NCBI RefSeq assembly: GCF_037975245.1
Contig: NC_092565.1
Location: 3,627,999 to 3,691,998, forward strand
Direction of reading: 5' to 3'
Length of the DNA: 64,000 nucleotides
DNA from: Apostichopus japonicus
Lineage: Eukaryota; Echinodermata; Holothuroidea; Aspidochirotida; Stichopodidae
Part shown: piece by piece, positions 25,966 to 36,934 of the stretch
Position numbering within the stretch: position 1 is the stretch's first letter
Layout: every line of letters begins with the position of its first letter
The notes under the pieces: generated by a model
The model's database searches: none
The model's input: the letters and a program-made list of their open reading frames with translations, nothing else
What the model was told of the DNA's origin: nothing
Program-made: the position numbers and the translations under genes

Positions 25966-26032
25966 GCCTGTGCGAGAGGATTTTAGCCTCTGAGTCTGAA
26001 GAACATCCTGCTATAGGATCGAAACGTCAGGC
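25966..26032 (+). other. Three-stem hairpin module with CTGAAGA and GAAAC
   Basis: GCCTG (25966-25970) pairs with CAGGC (26028-26032). AGAGG pairs with CCTCT (25975-25991). CTGAAGA (25996-26002) is followed by the hairpin ATCCT/AGGAT (26005-26019), then CGAAACGTC. This resembles hammerhead-ribozyme topology (CUGANGA, stem, GAAA), but the cleavage-site triplet is not in the expected place. Confidence 0.3.
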
Positions 26033-26101
26033 CAACTTATTTTTACACACTTTTATAATGTATATAAATCACGGGAAATGAAACATCCTATATATACAAT
26101 T

Positions 26102-26233
26102 GATATATATATATACAATTGATATATATATATATATATATGTCCATAAATGTCCATTATTATTGTTAATGTTATTATTATTATTACTACTTTCAAACTT
26201 CTGTATATATATATGTGTGTGTCCATAAATGTC

Positions 26234-26278
<45 letters not shown>

Positions 26279-26310
26279 CATTATTATTATTATTATTATT
26301 ACTTTCAAAC
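26102..26310. repeat. (AT)n and (ATT)n microsatellites
   Basis: AT runs at 26102-26141 and ATT runs at 26157-26190 and 26232-26300. Open frames here (poly-Tyr and poly-Ile) are artefacts. The phrase TTACTTTCAAACTTCTGTA appears twice (near 26185 and 26300), so a local duplication is also present. Confidence 0.9.
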
Positions 26311-27490
26311 TTCTGTAGGTGCAGTTACCTCAGCTTCCAAAGTTTGCCATAGAAACAATTAACGTCAAGCCAATGATTAATGTCGACTCACTCACTCGAT
26401 ACGATTCAGGAAAACTATTGACTAACATCCAATGAAGTCGACAATGTACATTAGTAGTGACTTCTTACAACTTCTGACGACAAAGAGTATTTTGGATTCT
26501 ATATATCTATGTCATGAGCAATAATATTCATCAAGCATTGATTATACATTATCAATGTTCAGGTTTAATTTCAACAATATCCTGTCCGGAAATGAGAAGC
26601 AAAATACGTTTTTTTAATTCACTGGGTAGACCTAATAACAGCTTGATAACGATAAGTTAAACTCGTTATAATATATTGAACATATACATTGACAACGTTT
26701 TCAAAGACCAACCAATGCCTGCCGGCTGCAGTAGGCCTTCATCTTGAATCTTGATGCGCAGGAATTTGACAGAATGTATATCTTTTTTATTCTATGGCAG
26801 TATAAAAACAACAACAAAACCATGATAGATCTATTCGTTAAGATGTATGTTTTCAGGGGATCAAAGTAAGGCTTATTCAGAGACCAATTAACTGTTTCTT
26901 TGAGATGCCTTGAAGAAAGGGGAGCAGTTTATTCCTTGTCAATTGACAATTATTGTGTACATCTCTTAGCCCCTACTACCGTATAACAAGGCAATTTGAC
27001 TCAAAGAAATCATTCGTGTGAAACTACATTTTCGTAACGGTACTAAAAGGTATGAACAACATCATAATCGGATGATGATCATCTTCATTCTCTGAAGTTG
27101 CTTTTAGACTGCATTAAGAAGAACAATTATAATCCCTTAAGCTACACCCCCCCCCCTCGCCCCACTCCCTATCGCCAACCACCTTTTTTTGTACTAGGAA
27201 GATGCTCCCTCACTGTGCGGGGAATTTTTGTAAATGGGGAGGGTGCTTAGATGCTATATTTTGCATATTTTGAAACAATATCACAGACTTTCAATTAGTT
27301 TACGACTTACATGTTATAGTATGTACTGTGCATTTATTCTGGAGGGATAAATCCCCTACCTGAGTCCTGTCTCTGTGGCTCGGGCATTGTGTGTTTGAGA
27401 GGGAGCACATGTACTGCCAGTATTCAAGTTCGCATATAACCTCACTTCCATTATGGCAACCGCAAGCCATCGATTTATTAATACGCACGT

Positions 27491-27929
27491 TACGTATATG
27501 GCAAGCCATGTGGGACAAACACCGCATAATATATCCGCGTTTTAATTCGAATATATACGCGTATTAATTCGAATATATATGTGTTGTAAATGTGTAAAGT
27601 TTCGCTTTATGAAGCGATCTCGCGAGCCCGCCAAAACATTTATCGTTGGTATACGTACACAGCAAGAGCGGAAATGTGTTTTCGTGTATATTCTAATTAA
27701 TCCGTGCATATATTGGATTTAATCCCCATACAGTATGTATTCTATTTAATACGTGTATATATTCGAATTAATACGTGTATATATTCGAATTAATACGCGG
27801 ATATATTTGGGCCATATGATTGGCTAATAATATATACGCGTATATATTCCAATTAATACGCGTATAAATTACGATTAATACGCTGATATATTATGCAATG
27901 TTTGTCCCACATGGCTTGCCATATACGTA
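27491..27929. mobile_element. Foldback-type element with about 100-base terminal inverted repeats
   Basis: The left end TACGTATATGGCAAGCCATG and the sequence after it recur inverted at the right end (27929 backward), with few mismatches through TGTGGGACAAAC, GCATAATATATC and TTAATTCGAATATA motifs. The arms extend roughly 100 bases each. A 3-base CGT lies immediately outside both ends and may be a target-site duplication, although the local ACGT repetition weakens this. The interior is AT-rich with repeated ATACGCGTAT; no ORF. Confidence 0.75.
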
Positions 27930-28974
27930 CGTCGATGCTGCAATCACATACATTACGTAATGGCCGTAGCTATGCCGCTACTTTGTTATCCGGAGGCTAT
28001 CATCACTCTCCCTGTAATCTAGCCGAATATGCCTTTTTCATCCATACCTTGCTAGCAGCCATAAGAAACGACTAAAAAGCTTCACATCTCATGTATTTTA
28101 TATGCTTTTGAGAAAGTGAAAGGCAAGCTTGCGGTAGGTTTTCGTTTGACATGAATTTGAAATTATAGCTTCCTTGACAACAATGGATAGAAATACTGCC
28201 CAAACGTTAGTACCAGTAATGCGAAGTAATGAATAAGTGGCAAAGCCGCAAGTGAACCGCTACTTACTAGTTCTTGCAGCGCTTCTTGTACAGAAAACAG
28301 GCCATAATGTGTGAATTAAATTTTAATATGCACAATTCCTATGAATTACGTCACATTTTCATGATACGTTGGCCCACGTGTTTTTTTTTTAATGAATTAT
28401 CACTAGGCCCACCAGCAGGTGTCGTAGGCTAATTGACTTATGTTGGCATCCTAGGCCTAGCCGAACGTTAGGCGTATCCCATAGAAATTACTTCAATTTC
28501 TATGGCGTATCCTATCAAGTAACATTAGCACAATCAGGTTGGGTCACGCAACAAAGCAAACGGTCAGTTTCTGTATAGGACAAAATCTAACTGAAACGGG
28601 AAGAAATATAAACTTACCCAATTACCACTTAACAAAATAGATGATACATATAAGTTACCTATCCTGAAATTTGTATCAAACTCCACCCTGAGGAAAACAA
28701 AGACAGCATCACCGCTAATCTTTTAACTTGAAAGTCAGATTATTTTGAGATAAGAATTTGGCAAAAGCAGATTTCTGGTGGTTGAATGCCTCAGCCAATT
28801 TACCAAATATTCAATGTCGCATATGTAAACCAAGAAACTGACACACCATTTCTTGTGATTGAAATGATGAATGGAACTTCATATCCAAACATGGGTCATG
28901 TACGAAACACGTTTGGGAAGCATGGGCGTTAGTTCTGTGTCTCACTGACTTTTCAATTGAATTTCAGACCGTCA

Positions 28975-29317
28975 ATGGGAGTCTCAATTAGCAAGAAAGC
29001 AATTAGCACAGAGGATCTTGGCAATGAAGATCAGGTGCAAGGAAGAGAGGGTCTATACAGATATGTCAATCTTCAGGGCGGTGGAGAACTTGTGGATATG
29101 ACCAGGAAAGCCCTCCGGAGCGGATGCTTCGACCTACTCGAAGCCAAAATTGCCAGTGAAGAGCTACGAAAGTACATGTACAATGACGGGATGGGAGAAT
29201 ACATTCCAGTCTCAAAGTTGATTGAGAAGAGAAACAGGGAACACCAGAAAGCCAAGCCCATTATCACCCAAACGTCAGCAAAGAAGAGAAAACTTACCTC
29301 AGTATGGCCAGAATCAG
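28975..29317 (+). CDS. trpv-like: TRPV exon 1 (start)
   Basis: The exon starts at 28968 after GAATTTCAG; the ATG is at 28975. It begins MGVSISKK, where Gly2 and Ser6 fit an N-myristoylation signal. Ends phase 1 at CAG/GTCAGG. Covers [20 protein letters not shown] and [14 protein letters not shown]. Confidence 0.88.
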
Positions 29318-32300
29318 GTCAGGAAAAAAAAAATAATCCTGAGATGACTGATCGATTAATCTCTATAAATTTCCTTCCGTCTGCATTAATTAGTTGGCCA
29401 TTGATCAAGAATATGTTTAATATTCTCTTTCAATATCTTTGTCAATAAAATAAAGATTTGACTTTCTGAAATGTTTTGTTGACTTCATTCCCTCAAGTAC
29501 TATAGGTATTTTGACTAGGAAAGTTTCAGGTCGTATAAATAATGATATGTTGAAAAGTTTTCCACCTTTGGTTTTACATTAATTGATTTATTACTATGTT
29601 GAGAATGAAATCATGTTGATAAATTACTCGCTCAATATCATTCAGTCGATTGAAGAATCTAGGAGGCCATGTTTCTTCGACTTAATACAGTAACTTGAAG
29701 TCAACGGATATATCCAAATGTAAGAAACTTAATACTGGAAATGAAGCTTTGCATTAGTGCAAGTCTCCTGGAAACCTATAATGGTCAAATCATAAGATCT
29801 TTTATGCAGTGTTATATTTAATGCTCTCATATAATATGTGACATGTGAAAATGAGAATCACGATGCAATGAAATGTTGCAAGTCTGTAATGTCCTGATAC
29901 ATTTTGTTTTCTTCCTTAGATATGCGGTTGGTTTGCTGGCGTCTGGAGGAGAGAGGAAGCGTGGGAGAGACAATACTTCACCTATGCTTTCTCAATGCTT
30001 CTTTCATACATATCGAGCTGGCCAAAAGGTTGCTGAAAGCATACCCCTGTTTAGCGGAGGATATTTATGTCGGAGATCTGTATTACGGTGAATATTTTTA
30101 AAAGATAGTTTAAATGGGTACTTGAGTTTTTTAAGTGGAGGCTCATCACAGTTAAGTGTATCAATGTGCTCACCAATGTCGTAGCCACCATGGGGTGCCC
30201 TCCACCTTAAAATCATAATTTCTTCAAAATGGTTTACATTTAGTAGCACACAATACAAACTGAAAGCTTGTAAACAGAATGTAGTTCGAAAGTTGGAAAT
30301 GATATCAACATCTTCAATTTAATCCTCCCTTACCCAAAGAAAATATTCTCATTGGGGAGGGGTGTCCCTCCAGGAAACTTTAGACCCCTTCCTGGGAAGG
30401 ACATCATTTGTGCCAACCCCCCCCCTCCCTACCCGAACCCCAAATTTAAACTTTGGTTACAGGCGTGGTAGTCACTTCTCGTAGGTGTATTCATGACACA
30501 TCATATTGCTAAATCAACACATTTATGTGTTGTTTCAATTAGACACTGGCTGGTATGTACAGAATATTACAGCCAGAGCTCAGAGCAAAGACCAAGAGAG
30601 GCAACTTAGAAATTGTTTTTAAATTGAAATGTCTGTGGTAGAGCACCACAGACATTTTTCTGCCTTCACCAAGGCACCAAGGCAAATTTTAAAAATTTGT
30701 AAAGGCATCAAGGCATTTTTCCTGAAGTGAGAGAAGACTGGTCAGATGTTAATTTAACTTGAAATATTCTCGCAGAGTGGTTCGTTTGTTTCTTCTTCAC
30801 TGTCTCTAAAGTCTTTTTCTTTGAAATATATTTTGTTTATGTGATACTTTGATTTTCATAATATTTGCCAAACAGTCAGTGTACTTTTAATTCCAGGCTT
30901 GATGGAAATTAATTGGCACTTTTATTAATAGGTTATGCCATTGTATATGATTATGCACAATTTTTTAAAGAACAGCATTTTCTGTTTTGAAATTAATTGT
31001 CATAGCGATACCATTCATTCTGCTTCTGTCAGATTAAATTATTAAAATTTTGAAATTAACTTTTGGAAATTTATGTTATCCTTAAAAATCTACTGTGATA
31101 TAAAGATTTATAGGTTTTAGTTATGATGGGAGTATTGGGAAGTTGTTCACTTTGGCCACCAAAAGAAATCTCTTAAAATAGGTGATTGCACCAACCATAA
31201 ACCTTTCTCACCTTGCAAATAAACTCCCAAGCCCTAAAATAATTTGTTACTTTATTGCAGTATTTGTCAAAACATTGTTTAGCCTTAAGAAAGTCAGTCA
31301 AAGTTATACCACTTAACAATTGTTACTGTTCAAACAAGCCATGCAGAATTTTATGACATATGTATCATCTTTGGCTGCTTGAATCTCAAAATTTGTGCAG
31401 AAGTCTGTTGATGTTGCCACCGTTTGGTGAAGGGTAATTACTACAGTTTGGAATGTACCACTTGGACTGTTACACTTAAAACCTGACATTTAAGAGCAGT
31501 CTAATACTGACACTTTTCAACCAGGTGGATATGCGTGCTATATAAATCACCACTATTATTATTATTATCACCATTATTATTAATATAATTATGATTGTTA
31601 TATTATTATTATTATAATTATTGTTGTTGTTGTTATTATTATTATAATTATTGTTGTTGCTGTTGTTATTATTATTATTATGATCACCATTATTATTAAT
31701 ATAATTATGATTGTTATATTATTATTAATATGATTATTATTATTATTGTTGTTGCTGTTGTTATTATTATTATGATCTCTACTATTATCCCTTTTAGGTC
31801 ACAGTTTTGACAACTTATGACACCTTCTTATGCAACTTTCCAAAAGCTGATATTTCTATTAACTTCCATCTGTCAGCACTGCTGTACCAAATTGCACCTC
31901 TTTTTATTTTGTCAATTTTGAGCAGGAACAAATATTTCATTGCATTAATCTAACAAAAGGAATGTGCTAGTTACTTGAGTAACTTCTATAGGAAAGCAGA
32001 CTGTGAATATGAAATTATATATTATTAAACTGAAACAAACAACGGTGCTAAGTGGTAAACTTCCTTCTAATTTAATTTCAATACAGGAGAATCATGTCTC
32101 CACTTGGCAGTGGTGAATGAGAACATGGTCATGGTCAAGATGTTATTGAGGAACGGGGCAAACGTGAACCAAAGATGCTGCGGGAGTTACTTCATGACAG
32201 ATGACCAGCAGACCACACGGAGGGACACCATAGAACATGAGTGGTACAAGATAAGCAGCCGAACTAACTACGAAGGGTAGGTTAATTTAGAAATATAATT

Positions 32301-35300
32301 AAAAAATAGAGAAATTCTGAGGAGTACTTCATGACAGATGACCAACAGATCACACGGAGGGACACCATAGAACATGAGTGGTACAAGATAAGCAGCCGAA
32401 CTAACTACGAAGGGTAGGTTAATTTAGAAATATAATTAAAAAATAGAGAAATTCTGAGGAGTACTTCATGACAGATGACCAACAGATCACACGGAGGGAC
32501 ACCATAGAACATGAGTGGTACAAGATAAGCAGCCGAACTAACTATGAAGGGTAGGTTAATTTAGAAATATAATAAAAATAGAGAAATAATGAGGAGTACT
32601 TCATGACAGATGACCAACAGATCACACGGAGGGACACCATAGAACATGAGTGGTACAAGATAAGCAGCCGAACTAACTACGAAGGGTAGGTTAATTTAGA
32701 AATATAATAAAAAAATAGAGAAATTCTGAGGAGTTACTTCATGACAGATGATCAGCAGACCACACGGAGGGACACCATAGAATATGAGTGGTACAAGATA
32801 AGCAGCCGAACTAACTACGAAGGGTAGGTTAATTTAGAAATATATATAAATATAATATAAATATAATATAAATATAATATAAATATAATATAAATATAAA
32901 AAGTATATCAAGAAATTACTGTGAAGGACAATTCTGTTACTGAGGGAAGTTATTTATTGAATAATATGTAATATATACTCTCAAAATTAGAAATATGTGA
33001 ATGGGGGTGAAGAGGACGGTCTAAATCAGGGGTTCTAAGAAGGTGTGCAGGCCAAGTTTGGCCCACATAAGATTTCAGTATGTGCCTCCCCTCCCCCCCC
33101 CAAAAAAAAAATTTAAACATTCAATTAATCAGGTATGCTTGCCCTTAGTGTCCTAGGTTTGAGCACTATATACCAGCCTATCTTACACATTACTCAAACT
33201 AGGTCAAGACAGATTTTTGTTTTCCAGCCTACCTTACACATAACTCAATCTAGGTATAGTCAGGTTTCAGTACTCCAGCCTACCTTACACATTACTCAAT
33301 CTAGGTATAGTCAGGTTTTGGTTCTCCAGCCTACCTTACACATAACTCAATCTAGGTATAGTCAGGTTTCAGTACTCCAGCCTACCTTACACATTACTCA
33401 ATCTAGGTATAGTCATGTTTTGGTTCGTCAGCCTATCTTACACATTTCTCAATCTATGTATAGTCGGGTTTTCTTTCCAGCCTACCTTACACATTACTCA
33501 ATCTAGATATATAAATCAGGCGTTGGTTCTCACTGGCCCTTTGCTCCAGCCGATGTTTCTCTCTGGACCTCGTTGAAAATGAATGAAGTACCCCTGGCTT
33601 AAATGTTTCCCATTTTAAAATGGCCTAGTTGGCATGATGTATATGATCTTTTTAATTGTTGATTTTTTACAGGTTATGTTACTATGGGGAGTATCCATTA
33701 TCTTTTGCTGCCTGTTTGGGTAAACCGGAGATTGTACTCTACCTACACAGTAAAGGAGCCGACGTTAACCTGCAGGATACTAACGGCAACACAGCCTTAC
33801 ATATGACCGTCCTACATAACAATGAGGTAAACATGGTCAAAAAATTAAATCATAAATAATAACGGTGAAAAAAAATCAACTTTCTGCATTTGTATAATAA
33901 CTATTTGGAACCCTTTGACTCCAAGAGAATCTATCCAAAATATATACCTACTTTATGCTCTCAGCCATTCAATTTCCAGTAGTCTTAATTAAATATTATT
34001 GCATAAACGTTTGTTATTAAATATACCTCGTCGTCAGTAATGTTTTCCCATATTTCATATATAAGATCATATTGCTTTCATGGTTATGCGGTCTACCTGT
34101 GTACCATGACTGTTGTTACTGGACCAATCCAGCAAAATCTGCTTCAAATTTTATCTGTTCAAGAGTATGTATTTGATTAAATCAGTGATATAGGTATGTG
34201 TAGTATCCCAATGCAAAAATAAAACCCCCAAAAACAGACAACTGCAAAACAGAATTTACCCAAAGTTTTCCCTTTTGTTGTCATTATATGAAACAAAAAC
34301 CAACCTGCTTTAATTTGTGAAGAGATTTGTACTGTAAATTACCAAAGTCAATTTCCAAAGCAGCTATTCTCACTTGTGTTTGAACTGTAAATTCTCTCTC
34401 TTTACAGGAAATGTTTCTTCTCTTGTACGAGCTTGGAGCAGACACAAAGATTAAGAACAGGCAGGGGTACACGGTCCTCTCGTTGAGCGCCTCTCTCGGG
34501 AGAGCCGGATTGTTCCATCTGATCATCGGACTAGAGCGTCAGCTCTCTTGGAAGTTCACGACCACCACCTGTGCCCGTTACGAACTGCAGAATCTAGATA
34601 GCATTAATCCAGATGGAAGGCTTAATACTAAATCTGTCCTGTATGCCCTCTTGTCTAAGGTAGGGTAACATAAAATTTGTCCTGTATGCCCTCTTGTCTA
34701 AGGTAGGGTAACATAAAATTTGTCCTGTATGCCCTCTTGTCTAAGGTAGGGTAACATAACATTTGTCCTGTATGCCCTCTTGTCTAAGGTAGGATAACAT
34801 AAAATTTATCCTGTATGCCCTCTTGTCTAAGGTAGGATAACATAAAATTTGTCCTGTATGCCCTCTTGTCTAAGGTAGGGTAACATAACATTTGTCCTGT
34901 ATGCCCTCTTGTCTAAGGTAGGGTAACATAACATTTGTCCTGTATGCCCTCTTGTCTAAGGTAGGATAACATAAAATTTGTCCTGTATGCCCTCTTGTCT
35001 AAGGTAGGGTGACATAAAATTTGTCCTGTATGCCCTCTTGTCTAAGGTAGGGTAACATAAAAATTTGTCCTGTATTCCCTCTTGTCTAAGGTAGGGTAAC
35101 ATAACATTTGTCTTGTATGCCCTCTTGTCTAAGGTAGGGTGACATAAAATTTATCCTGTATGCCCTTTTGTCTAAGGTAGGGTGACATAACATTTGTCCT
35201 GTATGCCCTCTTGTCTAACGGAGGGTAACATAAAATTTGTCCTGTATGCCCTCTTGTCTAAGGTAGGGTAACATAAAATTTGTCCTGTATGCCCTCTTGT

Positions 35301-36875
35301 CTAAGGTAGGGTGACATAACATTTGTCCTGTATGCCCTCTTGTCTAACGTAGGGTAACATAAAATTTGTCCTGTATGCCCTCTTGTCTAAGGTAGGGTAA
35401 CATAAAATTTGTCTTGTTTGCCCTCTTGTCTAAGGTAGGGTGACATAAAATTTATCCTGTATGCCCTTTTGTCTAAGGTAGGGTGACATAACATTTGTCC
35501 TGTATGCCCTCTTGTCTAAGGTAGGGTGACATAAAATTTGTCCTGTATGCCCTCTTGTCTAAGGTAGGGTAACATGAAATTTGTCCTGTATGCCCTCTTG
35601 TCTAAGGTAGGGTAACATAAAATTTGTCTTGTTTGCCCTCTTGTCTAAGGTAGGGTGACATAAAATTTATCCTGTATGCCCTTTTGTCTAAGGTAGGGTG
35701 ACATAACATTTGTCCTGTATGCCCTCTTGTCTAACGTAGGGTAACATAAAATTTGTCCTGTATGCCCTCTTGTCTAAGGTAGGGTAACATAAAATTTGTC
35801 CTATATGCCCTCTTGTCTAAGGTAGGGTGACATAACATTTGTCCTGTATGCCCTCTTGTCTAAGGTAGGGTAACATAAAATTTGTCCTATATGCCCTCTT
35901 GTCTAAGGTAGGGTAACATAAAATTTGTCCTGTATGCCCTCTTGTCTAAGGTAGGGTGACATAAAATTTATCCTGTATGCCCTTTTGTCTAAGGTAGGGT
36001 AACATAAAATTTGTCCTGTATGCCCTCTTGTCTAAGGTAGGGTAACACAAAGTCTGTCTTATATGCCCTCTTGTATGCGAGGTAGCACAAAATCTTTACT
36101 GTATGCCCTCTTCTCTTAGGTATGGGTGGGTTAACATAAAGTCTCTCTCTGTTTGCCCTCTTGTATAAGGTATGATGGGTCAACACAACATCTGTTATGT
36201 TTGCCCTCTTGTATAAGGTATGATGGGTTAACACAAAATTTGTCCTGTATGCCCTCTTGTATAAGGTATGATGGGTTAACACCAAATCTGTTATGTTTGC
36301 CCTCTTGTACGGGTTAATGCAAAATCTCTCCCTGGTTGCCCTCTTGTATAAGGTATGTGGAAGGGGGTGGGGAGGGGGGGGGAGTTAACACAAAAGCTCT
36401 CCTTTTTTGCCCTCTTGTATAAGGTATGGTGAGGTAACACAAAATCTGTTATATGTACCCTCCTGTATAAGGGATGATGGGTTAACACAAAATCTGTTCT
36501 GTATGCCCTCTCGTATAAGTTCAGTTTACACTTGGAAACCATGATAAACATTAAGCTGGTTGTGATATGTATATAAACATTAGTTAGGCACCAAAAGTAT
36601 CAGGAAATTTTCAAGGTTTCAGCTTTTTTTTGTTATCTTTGTCAAAACTTGGACTAGACAAACTTGAACATCATTTGTTTATGGACTTGTAATGTCAAAT
36701 GAATCAAAACTTTTAACCCCAACTAACCCCAAACTGATATTCATATGGAATTCTAGTTCAGCATAAATCTCAAAGTGTCAAACTTAAACGTTACCAGATA
36801 ATCCCAGACATATTGGCATTGTATCATATTTTACCATTTGTTGCATTTCAAAGCTTAGACCTGGAATTGCTTGAG

Positions 36876-36934
<59 letters not shown>

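Larger units (their letters stand above)
24927..28974. promoter_or_regulatory. Divergent region between transporter and TRPV channel
   Basis: About 4 kb separate the two start codons, which point away from each other, so both promoters or 5' exons probably lie here. The TRPV start exon is preceded by an acceptor (28961-28967), so that gene has at least one upstream non-coding exon. I could not identify it. The region also holds a CpG-rich block (25540-25690), microsatellites and a long inverted-repeat element. Confidence 0.45.

Noticed and set aside
33135..33506. 123-codon frame with a 17-residue repeat
   Set aside because: The 51-base tandem repeat has a length divisible by three, which keeps one frame open. 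It lies inside a TRPV intron.
34634..36525. CRISPR-like regular repeat array
   Set aside because: The units are contiguous with no unique spacers, the context is a eukaryotic intron, and the first unit is exon sequence.
35989..36551. Minus-strand frames with repeated THHTLYKRA text
   Set aside because: Products of the diverged end of the 43-base array; not coding.
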